DNA of 64,000 nucleotides from the NCBI GenBank assembly GCA_900545885.1, contig URAF01000011.1:1-64000 (forward strand). Reading direction: 5' to 3'. This stretch comes from an uncultured Eubacteriales bacterium. Its GTDB lineage: Bacteria > Bacillota > Clostridia > Christensenellales > CAG-917. The position numbers were made by a program, and so were the translations under genes. Shown here one piece after another: positions 44,619-54,263 of the stretch; position 1 is the first letter of the stretch, and the number at the start of each line of letters is the position of its first letter. Under the pieces are notes generated by a model that saw only the letters and a program-made list of their open reading frames with translations, was not told where the DNA came from and searched no databases.

Positions 44619-45095
44619 TTATTTTTTCTTTTTCTTTTCGGGCGGTTGGAAGGTTTCCACAACCGCGAAAGGACACTTGTCCGTGAGTTCGCCGAGCAAC
44701 TCCTGCGACTTTGCCGCATTGAGATTGAGCCGCACGGAATACTCCTCTGCGTTTTCTTTTTTACAGAACACGAACACCTCTTTCGTTTCGGCGTTCACAG
44801 CAATTCTGTGAATGTCCGAATACTCGATTTTGTCGGGGAAAAATCCGAGCATTATGCAGAACTCTTCGCTGTCGAGTTTGTAGTAACTGTTGAACAGCAA
44901 CAATCCCGCGGCAACGGCTACGAGCGCCGCGGCGGCAAGCGACACGCCTGCAACGGCTTTGTTGGCGGTTTCGAGTTTCGGAACTGCACCCGAAATCATC
45001 ACGGCGTCAAGAACCACTATCACCGCGCCTGCAAGTATGACAAGCGCAATCAACGCGACTTTCCACCAGCCGAAAAACATTCTGTACTTCTTCAT
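44619..45095 (-). CDS. Small two-TM membrane protein with PH-like C-terminal domain
   Basis: A 158-residue protein with two hydrophobic helices (about 8-33 and 46-68) and a cytoplasmic beta-rich C-terminal part (about 74-145, YKLDSEEFCIMLGFFPDKIEY) that resembles bacterial PH-like domains, ending in Pro and a Lys run. I do not recognise a named family. A perfect AGGAGG precedes ATG 45095. It sits 14 bases after the next membrane-protein gene, so the two are co-transcribed. Confidence 0.72.
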   Translation of the reverse strand: MKKYRMFFGWWKVALIALVILAGAVIVVLDAVMISGAVPKLETANKAVAGVSLAAAALVAVAAGLLLFNSYYKLDSEEFCIMLGFFPDKIEYSDIHRIAVNAETKEVFVFCKKENAEEYSVRLNLNAAKSQELLGELTDKCPFAVVETFQPPEKKKKK

Positions 45096-45109
45096 TTCTA
45101 GCCTCCTGT

Positions 45110-46174
45110 TTACTCTTGCGGGGCGTCTTTGTCGTCCTCTGCTCTTTCGTGCTCTTTGAACGAAATTTTTTCTTTGTATGCGTCAACCGCATAATCCGTA
45201 TCGGCATAACCCATAACGTCCTGCGGCAACTGCGTTTGATTTTCTTTTCTGTAACCGAATTCGACGGTATCCACGACGTTTGCGGCGTCGGTGTAGAAGC
45301 TCATTCCGTTCATCTTGTAGTAGCCCACAAGTTCTATAACCCTGAGCAGGAAATAGTTGATGGACGGAACGACAATGATGATAAGCCCGAAGGTCGGAAT
45401 GCTGAACCCCGCGACGATTGCGTAGGTCGAGAAGAAAGTGATTACAAAGGCTTTCGAAAGTCCTTTGATGTTGAGTTTTACACTGCGCAAACTGCGTGCA
45501 AACGCGGTGTATATGCTCTCGTCGGGATTGAACAGCATACGGGGAAGCCAACCTGCAAGCATTGTCGCGCGCATGGAGAAAAGGAATACGGCAAGCGCAA
45601 GCGTGATAGGCAGCGCGAACAGTCCTATTGCCTGAAAGAGCCCCGCAAACACTCCGCCCGAAATTGCAACCAGCACGATGTCAATCGGAACTGCAATCGA
45701 CACTCTGCACGCCGCAAACCTGACCGAAGTTTTGAAGTTCATTGCAAGCGACGCGGCAAGACCTATGCGCATATTGGACGACATAAGCTGGTTGACGATG
45801 TAGCTTGTCGGATAGTAACTTGTGTATATCAGGAACGTATATAGACAGTACAGGAAAATACACAGAATTATTATTGCGGCAAGAAGTCCCGCGGAGTCGG
45901 TAACCGCGTATGCGAGCGACGAAAGGTCGGCGGCAGCACGTTGCAGGAAAGAGCTTATGCTGATTTCACCGTCGAGGAAAGACTGCACGTCTTCGGCAAA
46001 CGCCGAGGCGTTGCTCGCAACCTCGGGGTCTTCCGCAAGCGCGTTGAAAGTGGGAATGAGCACCGCCGCTCCGATACAAGCCGTAATGAGCAGACAGGCT
46101 ACCACCCAACCCAGAATTTTAAGCACGTATCCCATGTTGGAAAACAACAGGGACAATGAGTATTTGAATTCCAT
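45110..46174 (-). CDS. Multi-pass membrane protein of unknown function
   Basis: A 354-residue protein with about seven hydrophobic segments (near 17-40, 95-120, 158-185, 190-215, 240-262, 265-290) and an acidic, charged C-terminal tail of about 60 residues. The first extracytoplasmic loop (about 42-85) is acidic. No enzyme or transporter motif is visible. The adjacent gene at 46228 encodes a similar-sized membrane protein with comparable layout, suggesting a paired complex. ATG 46174 has GAGGAAGT upstream. Confidence 0.7.
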   Translation of the reverse strand: MEFKYSLSLLFSNMGYVLKILGWVVACLLITACIGAAVLIPTFNALAEDPEVASNASAFAEDVQSFLDGEISISSFLQRAAADLSSLAYAVTDSAGLLAAIIILCIFLYCLYTFLIYTSYYPTSYIVNQLMSSNMRIGLAASLAMNFKTSVRFAACRVSIAVPIDIVLVAISGGVFAGLFQAIGLFALPITLALAVFLFSMRATMLAGWLPRMLFNPDESIYTAFARSLRSVKLNIKGLSKAFVITFFSTYAIVAGFSIPTFGLIIIVVPSINYFLLRVIELVGYYKMNGMSFYTDAANVVDTVEFGYRKENQTQLPQDVMGYADTDYAVDAYKEKISFKEHERAEDDKDAPQE

Positions 46175-46227
46175 ACTTCCTCACATTGTGAAGTTTATCT
46201 CACGCAAAGGACAGATAAACCCTGAAA

Positions 46228-47079
46228 TCAGTCCTTTTTGAACTTTTTGATTTTTTTGGACCATATGTCGACTTTTTGCAAGTCCATACGTTCCGTACCC
46301 GTTACGTCATAGAAAACGTTGTACATCAGAATGACGTAGTACGGGAGAACTATAGCGTACGCCAGCCCGTCGAGGATAACTCTTGCGACGAGGTTTGAAG
46401 TCAGCGACCCCACGATTATCATTATGATTTGCAGAGGCGCAACCACGACGAACAGCGTGAGCATGCTTTTCAGAATTTTGCCGGACATCTGACGCCAGCC
46501 CATACGGAAAGCGTCGTAAGTTCTGAGTCCCGTATGCAGCATAAACGGAGACCACAACAGCATTGCCGCGGCAAAGAACAGCACGCAGAAGTAAACGAGC
46601 AACCACGAGAACAGCGAGAACACCAGCCACGCGGCACCCGAACCGAACACCACCGCCCAGAGGTAGTAAAGCGCGGTGAGAAGAAGGTCGCCGAGCAGGA
46701 ACACAACCGAGAACACAACCGAGAATTTGATTGCGGTCAGAATGTTGTAGTTGATGCGCGTTTTGGCGCGGCGGAAGGAAATGGTAAACTCCCCTATTCT
46801 CATATGCCTGTCGACAATTCCGAACAGAAGGGCAAGCACCAGCACGTACAACACAAATCCGATTATTCCGAGATAGAAAATGTTGAACGGCAGGAAATGC
46901 ATATCGCTGTAAAGTTCGGCGAAATGGTCGGCGTGCAGGTTGCGGTAGGACATCAGATAGTAAAGCGACGCCGAGGGCGAAAACAGCAACGCCGAAAGCA
47001 GGGACGGGATTATGGTGAGAACCATAAGCTGCGGTCCCTTGTCGAAAAAGTATCTGAGCGTCGATTTCAAAATGTTCAT
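46228..47079 (-). CDS. Multi-pass membrane protein, DUF624-like
   Basis: A 283-residue protein with about six membrane segments and cytosolic basic ends (WSKKIKKFKKD). The pattern around TFISFRRAKTRINYN and RTYDAFRMGWRQMSGKILKSM (about 195-215) is reminiscent of DUF624/YesL or DUF975-type integral membrane proteins but the match is not decisive. I chose ATG 47079; a GTG two codons earlier is also possible. It follows valS by 24 bases, so read-through from valS is likely. Confidence 0.68.
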   Translation of the reverse strand: MNILKSTLRYFFDKGPQLMVLTIIPSLLSALLFSPSASLYYLMSYRNLHADHFAELYSDMHFLPFNIFYLGIIGFVLYVLVLALLFGIVDRHMRIGEFTISFRRAKTRINYNILTAIKFSVVFSVVFLLGDLLLTALYYLWAVVFGSGAAWLVFSLFSWLLVYFCVLFFAAAMLLWSPFMLHTGLRTYDAFRMGWRQMSGKILKSMLTLFVVVAPLQIIMIIVGSLTSNLVARVILDGLAYAIVLPYYVILMYNVFYDVTGTERMDLQKVDIWSKKIKKFKKD

Positions 47080-47103
47080 ATTCACCCCGACGCGCCGCGT
47101 TCG

Positions 47104-49725
47104 TCAGTCGAGTGCGGCGAGTTTTTCTTTGAGCTTGGCTGCCTTTTCTTCGGCGCGCGCAAGTTTTTCGCGTTCGCCGTCGACGAGTTTCTGCGGAGCC
47201 TTGGACACAAATCCCGCGTTGTTCAGCAGATTGCCGACGCGCGTGATTTCCGCTTCGACCTGCGCGATTTCTTTTTGCAGTCTTTCGCGCTCTTTATCCA
47301 TATCTATGAGGTCTCCGAGCGGAACGAGAACTTCTGCGGCGTGCGTGACAACCGATGTGACTTTCTCGGTGATTTCGCTCTTGTCGTCCACGAACGTGAC
47401 GGAACTTACACCCGCCATCTTCTCGATATATCCCGCCGCGCTTGCCATGAATTTCTTGTCTTTCGCTATGACGTACGCTCCGAACTTGCGGGAAATCGGT
47501 ACGTTCATTTCTGCGCGCATATTGCGGATTGCAACGATGGTTTCGCGCAGTCCTTCGAAATTCTTTTCTTCCTTGCGGAAAACGGTCTTCTTGTTGTACG
47601 CAGGCCATTCGGACACCATCAGCACACTGCCCTTCGGAGCGTATTTGGAGTAAATCTCTTCCGTGATGAACGGAATGAAGGGATGCAACAGTTTGAGTAT
47701 CTGCGTAAGCACGTGCGTGAGCATCGCGATTGCGTGAGAATGCAATTTGGCATCGTCGCTGTACAGCAATGGTTTGGACATCTCGATGTACCAGTCGCAG
47801 AACTCCGTCCACGTAAAGTCGTAAAGTTTTGCGGCGGCAAGACCGATTTCGTATTTATTGAGGTTGATTGTGACTTCTTTGATTACGTCGTTAAGACGCG
47901 TCATAATCCACTTGTCCGCACCGTTCAATCTTGTCGGGAAAGACAGGTCGTCGCCTTCGCGGATATTCATCATTACGAAACGGCTTGCGTTCCACAGTTT
48001 GTTGATGAAGTTTCTGCAACTCTCGATTTTGCCTTCGGTGAAACGCGTGTCGCTGCCGGGAGCAATACCCGTCGCAAGCGAGAAACGGAGTGCGTCCGCA
48101 CCGTACTTGTCGATGATTTCGAGCGGGTCGATGCCGTTGCCCAGACTCTTGGACATCTTTCTGCCTTCGGCGTCGCGGACTATACCGTGAATGAGAACTT
48201 CGCTGAACGGAACTTCGTTCATCATCTCAATACCGCTGAATATCATTCTGGCGACCCAGAAGAAGATGATGTCGTAAGCCGTCACGAGTACGCTGGTCGG
48301 ATAGAAGTAGTTGAGGTTCTTGTTCTTTCTGGGATAGCCGAGAGTGCTGAACGGCCAGAGCGCGGAAGAGAACCAGGTGTCAAGTACGTCTTCGTCCTGA
48401 CGCATTTTCGCGCCGCACTTCGGGCAGGTGTCGACAGCGGTCTTGGAAACCACCATTTCGCCGCACGCGTCGCAATAGTACGCGGGAATGCGGTGTCCCC
48501 ACCAAAGCTGACGGGAAATGCACCAGTCTTTTATGTTTTCCATCCAGTTGAAATACGTCTTTTCAAACCGTTTGGGAATGAACTCTATCTTCTTGGACTT
48601 GACGGCTTTGATTGCGGGTTCGGCAAGCGGTTTCATTTTGACGAACCACTGTTTGGAAACGATTGCTTCCACCGTTTCGCCGCAACGGTAGCACTGACCG
48701 ACGTTGTGAGCGTACGGCTCGATTTTTTCGAGATAACCCTGCTCTTTCAGGTCTTCGACGACTGCTTTTCTGCAAGTCAGTCTGTCCATACCGCAGTACT
48801 TGCCGGCGTTCTCGTTCATTATGCCGTCGTCGCCGATTACGCGGATAACTTCGAGGTTGTGTCTGAGTCCGAGCTCGAAGTCGTTGGGGTCGTGCGCAGG
48901 CGTGATTTTAACCGCACCCGTACCGAAACCGACTTCGACGTAGTCGTCCGCAACAACAGGGATAATTCTGTCGGTGAGAGGCAAACGCAGCATTCTGCCG
49001 ACATAAGGCGCCATTTTTTCGTCCTTGGGGTTGACTGCAACGGCGGTGTCGCCGAGCATTGTTTCGGGACGCGTCGTCGCAATTGTAATATATCCGTCAC
49101 CCTCGACGAAGGGATAACGGTAATACCACAGGTTGGACTGCTGTTCGCAATAATCGACTTCGGCGTCGGACAAAGCCGTTTTGCAATGAGGACACCAGTT
49201 GATTATGCGGTCGCCACGGTAAATCAGTCCTTTCTTGTAGTAACGCACGAATGCGTCGAGAACCGCCGCCGAGCAGTTTTTGTCCATTGTAAAGGCTTCT
49301 TTCGACCAGTCGCAGGAAGTGCCGAGACGTTTGAGCTGTTCGACTATTCTTCCACCGTACTGTTCTTTCCACGCCCATGCGCGTTCGAGGAACCCGTCTC
49401 TGCCTACGTCGGCTTTGGTGAGTCCTTCTTCCTTCTTCATCTTCTCGACGATTTTGACCTCGGTCGCAATGGACGCATGGTCGGTGCCGGGAAGCCAAAG
49501 CGCTTCATAACCCGCCATTCTCTTGAAACGTATAATTATATCCTGAATGGTCTGGTTGAGCGCGTGTCCCATATGAAGCTGTCCCGTGATGTTGGGAGGA
49601 GGCATCATAATGGTGAAAGGTTCTTTTTCGTCGTTGGGGTGAGCCTCGAAGAACTTACCCTTTTGCCAGAAGTCGTAAATCCGCTTTTCGAACTCGGGAT
49701 TGTAAGTTTTGTCCATTTGTTCCAT
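47104..49725 (-). CDS. valS: Valyl-tRNA synthetase
   Basis: An 873-residue class Ia synthetase charging tRNA-Val. The HIGH motif is PPPNITGQLHMGHAL (about 41-55), the KMSKS motif is GRKMSKSLGNGIDP (about 513-526), and the editing domain lies between. The anticodon-binding domain and a C-terminal coiled coil (about 800-870) complete it. Length is typical. No T-box leader is recognisable upstream. Ribosome binding site before ATG 49725 is weak (AAGA). Confidence 0.97.
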   Translation of the reverse strand: MEQMDKTYNPEFEKRIYDFWQKGKFFEAHPNDEKEPFTIMMPPPNITGQLHMGHALNQTIQDIIIRFKRMAGYEALWLPGTDHASIATEVKIVEKMKKEEGLTKADVGRDGFLERAWAWKEQYGGRIVEQLKRLGTSCDWSKEAFTMDKNCSAAVLDAFVRYYKKGLIYRGDRIINWCPHCKTALSDAEVDYCEQQSNLWYYRYPFVEGDGYITIATTRPETMLGDTAVAVNPKDEKMAPYVGRMLRLPLTDRIIPVVADDYVEVGFGTGAVKITPAHDPNDFELGLRHNLEVIRVIGDDGIMNENAGKYCGMDRLTCRKAVVEDLKEQGYLEKIEPYAHNVGQCYRCGETVEAIVSKQWFVKMKPLAEPAIKAVKSKKIEFIPKRFEKTYFNWMENIKDWCISRQLWWGHRIPAYYCDACGEMVVSKTAVDTCPKCGAKMRQDEDVLDTWFSSALWPFSTLGYPRKNKNLNYFYPTSVLVTAYDIIFFWVARMIFSGIEMMNEVPFSEVLIHGIVRDAEGRKMSKSLGNGIDPLEIIDKYGADALRFSLATGIAPGSDTRFTEGKIESCRNFINKLWNASRFVMMNIREGDDLSFPTRLNGADKWIMTRLNDVIKEVTINLNKYEIGLAAAKLYDFTWTEFCDWYIEMSKPLLYSDDAKLHSHAIAMLTHVLTQILKLLHPFIPFITEEIYSKYAPKGSVLMVSEWPAYNKKTVFRKEEKNFEGLRETIVAIRNMRAEMNVPISRKFGAYVIAKDKKFMASAAGYIEKMAGVSSVTFVDDKSEITEKVTSVVTHAAEVLVPLGDLIDMDKERERLQKEIAQVEAEITRVGNLLNNAGFVSKAPQKLVDGEREKLARAEEKAAKLKEKLAALD

Positions 49726-49865
49726 AATCTTGTGAGTATATTCCTGTTTCGATTAAATTATTATTGAATTTGCCGTTGCCGTCTGCCCTGCCTGATTTCG
49801 TTTATCTTATCGGACAATCCGATTTTGACCATACGCTTTTCGGTTTATCGGACAGAACGACGATA

Positions 49866-50612
49866 TTACTTTTCCTCGGACGCTTCGGCGTTTTCAGATA
49901 CGGGAGCCTTCTTGTCCGCAAGCGGGTTTCCGCTGCTGTCCGTAACTTTGACGTTTTCGGAAGTTGCTCTTTCCATCTCGCCGCTGTTGATTTTGCGTAT
50001 CTGACGGAGAATGTCGATGAGGTAGTTTATCGCCGCGCCGTAGCTCAGGCAGATACCCCACGCGAGAATGCCCCAGTCGGCGTACATGACATAGGGGTGG
50101 AAGAACGCAAGTATAACGCCTACGGATACTGTGAACGACGCCACTTTACCCATCCAGTTTGCCTGAACTTTCGCGCCTTTTTTCATAACCAGCGGAGCGG
50201 CAAAAACCATGATGGCTTCTTTGAGGATAAGAAGTATTACGAACGCGTAGTGAACGTACCAGCCGCCGCTTGCCGCCGCAGTGTTTTGTCCGAGAGGTGT
50301 AAGACCCGTGCAGAGAGACAAACAGAACAACACGGAAACGTGCATTAGTTTGTCGGCAAGAGGGTCGAGTGCCATACCTATTCCCGAAGTCATGTTGAAC
50401 TTTCTCGCAATCCAACCGTCGACGAGGTCGCTGCCTGCCGCAACGATGAAGACGAGAAAAGCGATATGCAGCAGCATAACGTCGCTGTTGAGTCCCGCAA
50501 ACGCCATAAGCAGAATGTACGCGGGAATGCAGAGAATGCGGAAATAGGTTATGATGTTGGGGATAGTCCAAAGCTCTTTTTTGTCAATTTGAGCCATACC
50601 TTTGTAAGCCAT
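49866..50612 (-). CDS. pgsA: CDP-alcohol phosphatidyltransferase, probably phosphatidylglycerophosphate synthase
   Basis: A 248-residue membrane enzyme with about six segments. The CDP-alcohol motif DGxxAR-x8-GxxxDxxxD is seen as SDLVDGWIARKFN (about 61-73) followed by SGIGMALDPLADK. It likely joins CDP-diacylglycerol to glycerol 3-phosphate, the step before phosphatidylglycerol. A 45-residue hydrophilic, acidic tail is longer than usual. ATG 50612 has GGAAGG upstream. Another CDP-alcohol acceptor is possible. Confidence 0.85.
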   Translation of the reverse strand: MAYKGMAQIDKKELWTIPNIITYFRILCIPAYILLMAFAGLNSDVMLLHIAFLVFIVAAGSDLVDGWIARKFNMTSGIGMALDPLADKLMHVSVLFCLSLCTGLTPLGQNTAAASGGWYVHYAFVILLILKEAIMVFAAPLVMKKGAKVQANWMGKVASFTVSVGVILAFFHPYVMYADWGILAWGICLSYGAAINYLIDILRQIRKINSGEMERATSENVKVTDSSGNPLADKKAPVSENAEASEEK

Positions 50613-50938
50613 AGTAAACCTTCCCGAATAAATTTTATTTATTATATCACGCCCGCGCGCTTATGTAAACACTTTTGACCCCGACGGCGAATAATAAAAC
50701 CGCAACCAACCGTCACCCTCGCCTTTTCGTATCAATCTATTGGTCTTGTCACAAAATAGGAATTGACTTCCGACCGCGTTTTCGACGCACGATGCAATCT
50801 GTAAATGCATAAACCAAATCACGCAATTTGACGCTCAAATGGCACAATTCAATGCACAAACACAACCTGCAAAGGCAAAAAAAAGAGAGCAAACGCCCTC
50901 TTTAACTTTGTTTTTGTTCCGATGAAACCTGTTTTCGG
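50613..50938. other. Spacer between pgsA and the HAD phosphatase gene
   Basis: A 326-base gap with no gene. It contains a terminator-like stem near 50878-50902 belonging to the HAD gene; the rest is AT-rich and unremarkable. Confidence 0.5.
50878..50902 (-). terminator. Terminator of the ddh-HAD operon
   Basis: AAAGAG and CTCTTT arms (with one internal mismatch, AGC/GCC) form a stem followed by eight T on the minus strand, about 40 bases after the HAD stop codon. Confidence 0.65.
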
Positions 50939-51589
50939 TTATTTCAACAAGAAATCGCCGAGTTTTTCGGGAGTTTCAAAAAGGTAGGTAGCACCGTGTG
51001 CGGTGAGTTCCTCGCGCGTGCCGTATCCCCACAGAACACCCGCGCTGTCCATACCGGCGAGTTTTGCTCCGTCGATGTCGTAAAGTCTGTCGCCGACCAT
51101 AAGCACGCCGTCACCGTTTTTCATTTTCAGGTTTTCCATTACGTAACGGATAACTTCGATTTTGCTGTCGCGCGAACTGTCGCTTTCCGCTCCGCCGATA
51201 AAATCGAAATATTTGCTGAGCCCGAGTTCGTTCAGCATTTTGTTGGTGAATCTGAGCGGTTTGGACGTCGCAACGGCAAGACGTTTTCCGCCTTCACGGA
51301 GCCTTTTGAACAGATCTTCCATACCGTCGTACACTCTGCACTCGCGCCACCCCGCGATTTCGTACTCTCCGCGGTAAATCCTTATCAGCTCTTCCACGAT
51401 TTCGCCTTCCACACCCAGAAGTTCGCGCATAGATACGCGGAAAGGCGGTCCAACCATAAGGTCGAGTTGTGCTTCGGTGTACGGGATATGCTTTGCGTCG
51501 AGCGCAAGTCGTATGCAACGGAGAATGCCCGGTTTGCTGTCCGTGATTGTTCCGTCGAGGTCGAAAAATACTGTGTTATATTGCGACAT
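50939..51589 (-). CDS. HAD-family phosphatase, phosphoglycolate-phosphatase-like
   Basis: A 216-residue HAD hydrolase. Motif I is FFDLDGTITDSKPG (about 8-21), with nucleophile Asp; motif II is AVATSKP (about 104-110), and motif IV GDRLYDIDGA (about 167-176). The helical cap is of the C1 type found in Gph and PpaX. It likely removes phosphate from a small metabolite. It follows ddh by seven bases, so they form an operon, though a functional tie to lysine synthesis is not evident. Confidence 0.88.
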   Translation of the reverse strand: MSQYNTVFFDLDGTITDSKPGILRCIRLALDAKHIPYTEAQLDLMVGPPFRVSMRELLGVEGEIVEELIRIYRGEYEIAGWRECRVYDGMEDLFKRLREGGKRLAVATSKPLRFTNKMLNELGLSKYFDFIGGAESDSSRDSKIEVIRYVMENLKMKNGDGVLMVGDRLYDIDGAKLAGMDSAGVLWGYGTREELTAHGATYLFETPEKLGDFLLK

Positions 51590-51596
51590 GATTCCT

Positions 51597-52568
51597 TTAC
51601 AGCGTATGCGCTATGTACTCCAGTCTGTCTTCGTCTGTAAGTGCGATTGCGGGTATATCGAGTATGGTTTTCGTTCCGCGTTCGCCCGCGGCATAGAGTT
51701 TGGCGTTTGCTTTGACGTATGCCATAAGCACGCTTGCCGTGAAGTCGGGGTTGCTGTCCAGTTTAAGGCTGAATTCGAGATTGTGGTGCTGACCGTTCAC
51801 TTCGCCGCTTCTCAAAACGAAACCGCCGTGGGGCATTTTGTTGTGGTCGCGGTCGAACTCCTCTGCCGTGATGAAATGCACTACCGTGTCATATTCGTCA
51901 AAGTAGTTGGGCATTGTGACAATCTGTCTTTCGATTTCCGCCTTGTCTGCGTCGTCGGCGGCAACGACAAAACATTCACGAAGATGTTTGTCGCGGGTCG
52001 TAAGCGTTTCGCCGTGTCCGCTTCTCGCCTTGTCGAGAGCTTCCTGTTTGGGAACGGTGTACTGAATGCCCTTGACGACACCCTCGATTTTGCGAATTGC
52101 TTCGCTGTGACCCTGCGATACGCCTTTGCCCCAGAAAGTCTGGGTGTTGCCGTCGCGGAGAACTCCGCCGAATACTGCGCGCATAAGCGAGAAAAGACCG
52201 GGGTCCCAACCGATACCGACAAAGGACAAAGTGCCGTTTTCGCCGTTGATTTTCTGCATGTCGGAGATATACTCTTTCATTCTCGCGTGAGTGTCGAAAC
52301 TGTCAACCGTATTAAAGCATTTCGCGCAACGTTTGCCGAGGTCGGTAAGGTCGTTTGCCGAACCGGTGCAAAGTGCCAGAACGTCGATTTTGCCTTTGAA
52401 ATTTTCAATATCCGACTGGTTGTAAAACGCCGTTCCGAAAGGCGATTTCATAGTTGCGGGGTCGCGACGCGTAAAAATGCCGACAAGGTTGAAATTTTTG
52501 TCGTCGTGCGCGATTTTTTCACAGGCTCTGCCGAGGTTGCCGTAACCGACTATTGCGAAATTAATCAT
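51597..52568 (-). CDS. ddh: meso-Diaminopimelate dehydrogenase
   Basis: A 323-residue NADPH enzyme that makes meso-diaminopimelate from tetrahydrodipicolinate in one step, for lysine and peptidoglycan. The Rossmann motif is AIVGYGNLGRAC (about 4-15); family motifs CTGSANDL, TVDSFDTH, SFVGIGWDPGLFSLMRA and FWGKGVSQGHSEA are visible. Its presence implies a meso-DAP cell wall. ATG 52568 has GGAGG upstream. Confidence 0.95.
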   Translation of the reverse strand: MINFAIVGYGNLGRACEKIAHDDKNFNLVGIFTRRDPATMKSPFGTAFYNQSDIENFKGKIDVLALCTGSANDLTDLGKRCAKCFNTVDSFDTHARMKEYISDMQKINGENGTLSFVGIGWDPGLFSLMRAVFGGVLRDGNTQTFWGKGVSQGHSEAIRKIEGVVKGIQYTVPKQEALDKARSGHGETLTTRDKHLRECFVVAADDADKAEIERQIVTMPNYFDEYDTVVHFITAEEFDRDHNKMPHGGFVLRSGEVNGQHHNLEFSLKLDSNPDFTASVLMAYVKANAKLYAAGERGTKTILDIPAIALTDEDRLEYIAHTL

Positions 52569-52830
52569 ATATCTACCTCCAAAAATAATGTTCGGACAAA
52601 CGTCGGAAACGGTTCGGGCGATTTGGATTTTTTATCTTTTTCCGCCAAATGTCAGCCTCACAACCGCCAAAACGGCGGTTCGACGCACTCCGCTCCGACA
52701 ATTATGCGGAAATTTTACATCATGACAGGTCAAAACGCAAGCAAACACGGGTGCAAACAAAAAAAATCCCGCGCGCATAGTGTGTAGTGTTATAAAAAAC
52801 GCCCCGTTGGCAATGCTTTGGAGTATGGAA

Positions 52831-53178
52831 ATGGTAAAACGCGGAGAGATATATTACGCCGATTTGAGTCCCGTAGTCGGCAGCGAACAAGGCGGCATAC
52901 GTCCCGTGCTGGTTGTGCAAAACGACATAGGCAACAAATACAGTCCCACCGTAATTGCGGCGGCAATCACGTCGCAACTCGACAAAGCGCGCCTTCCCAC
53001 GCACATAACTCTACCCGCCGAACAATACGGACTTCCCAAAAACTCCGTTGTTCTGCTTGAACAGATACGCACCATCGACAAGCAACGCCTGAAAGAAAAA
53101 ATCGGCGTTTTGCCGTCTACCATGATGGCACGCGTAAACGAAGCCCTTCTCGTGTCGCTCGGATTTTTCGAAACTTAA
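52831..53178 (+). CDS. mazF: MazF/PemK-type endoribonuclease toxin
   Basis: A 115-residue toxin-type mRNA interferase: MVKRGEIYYADLSPVVGSEQGG, then RPVLVVQND (about 22-30) and EQIRTIDKQRL (about 75-85), all classic for Firmicutes MazF (EndoA). ATG 52831 has GGAG seven bases upstream; an ATG at 52825 is too close. The usual MazE or CopG-like antitoxin gene is not found upstream, where only a short, unconvincing 45-codon frame exists. It is isolated on the plus strand. Confidence 0.93.
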   Translation: MVKRGEIYYADLSPVVGSEQGGIRPVLVVQNDIGNKYSPTVIAAAITSQLDKARLPTHITLPAEQYGLPKNSVVLLEQIRTIDKQRLKEKIGVLPSTMMARVNEALLVSLGFFET

Positions 53179-53215
53179 ACTTTGAAAAAATAAACCTCTA
53201 TTGCAGTTTTCATGC

Positions 53216-54130
53216 TCACAGACGCATAATTCCCTGCAATTCGTCAAAAACCAAAGGCAAACAACTCATAAGGTCGTCAGGCAGATGCGAAAGCGCATTT
53301 ATATGGCTGAACTCCGCACTTCTCCCAAGCGCATAAGCCCCGACGCGCGCCGCAAGCAACGGGTCTACTTTCCATGCAAGCAAACCGGCAATGATACCCG
53401 AAAGCACGTCGCCGCTCCCGCCTTTTGACAGTCGGGAATTGCCAGTTCTGTTAACGTATACGCTCTTTCCGTCGCTGATGTAACTGACGTGACCTTTCAA
53501 TACGACAATACATTGCTTTTCCGCAGCGTAAGATTTTGCCGTTTCCGCGGCGTTTTCCGCGATATATTCCGCACTTTTGCCGCAAATTCTGCTCATTTCT
53601 CCGATGTGCGGAGTGATGACGACTCTGCCGCCGAAACCGTCGAATTTTTCAACGCATTTCAAGCCGTCGGCATCGAGCACGGCATTGCAATTCGTATTGA
53701 CGAGGAGATAACGTAAATATCCTTCCGCGTCACCGTCCGCCATTCCGGGACCTATCGCCGCGGCGGTTGCTTTCGCAAAAAGTTTTTCGGCGGTTGCGCG
53801 GTCGAAAACAATATTTCCTTTTTCGGACGGCAAGGAAAAAATCGCGGAATATTTGACAACGGGATAAAGCGCAGTCGCAAGAAAATCGGGTACCGCAAGC
53901 GTGGTCGTGCCAGCCCCCGAACGCATTGCCGCTTCTCCCGAAAGCGACAATATTTCCGAAGCTGAAAGCGCGGCAAAACGAGGCGCTCCGACGTACTTGG
54001 AACTGCCGCCGATTATAACGCATTTACCAAAACTGCCCTTGTGTCCTTCCTCCGTACGGAAAGGCAAAGTGAATTGCAAACTCTGCAAGTCATTTTCGAT
54101 AATTGTGGTTTTACGTGCGTTTTCGTCCAT
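53216..54130 (-). CDS. nnrD: ADP/ATP-dependent NAD(P)H-hydrate dehydratase
   Basis: A 304-residue ribokinase-fold repair enzyme that dehydrates damaged NAD(P)H-hydrate. Motifs are GKCVIIGGSSKYVGAPRFAA (about 35-54), GAGTTTLAVP, AAIGPGMADG, VLDADGLK, VITPHIGEMSRI and TGNSRLSKGGSGDVLSGIIAG (about 230-250). The usual fused epimerase domain (NnrE) is missing. It is convergent with mazF. Confidence 0.93.
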   Translation of the reverse strand: MDENARKTTIIENDLQSLQFTLPFRTEEGHKGSFGKCVIIGGSSKYVGAPRFAALSASEILSLSGEAAMRSGAGTTTLAVPDFLATALYPVVKYSAIFSLPSEKGNIVFDRATAEKLFAKATAAAIGPGMADGDAEGYLRYLLVNTNCNAVLDADGLKCVEKFDGFGGRVVITPHIGEMSRICGKSAEYIAENAAETAKSYAAEKQCIVVLKGHVSYISDGKSVYVNRTGNSRLSKGGSGDVLSGIIAGLLAWKVDPLLAARVGAYALGRSAEFSHINALSHLPDDLMSCLPLVFDELQGIMRL

Positions 54131-54263
54131 ATAAACCCCGTTTTCTGCAATTTATAATGCAAAATAAGCAAATTTGATTTTTGCTTTATGCGCCCGAACT
54201 TCCGCATCATTTTGACTTTTCGTGTTCTGCCAACTTTATGACACTTGCAGACAAAATGACCGT

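Noticed and set aside
46429..49767. 1112-codon open frame on the plus strand opposite valS and a membrane-protein gene
   Set aside because: It crosses two well-supported minus-strand genes and encodes low-complexity His/Arg/Val-rich sequence.
49726..49865. T-box leader before valS (also examined before tyrS and ilvE)
   Set aside because: No AGGGTGG-type T-box sequence, specifier stem or associated terminator could be found in any of the three upstream regions.
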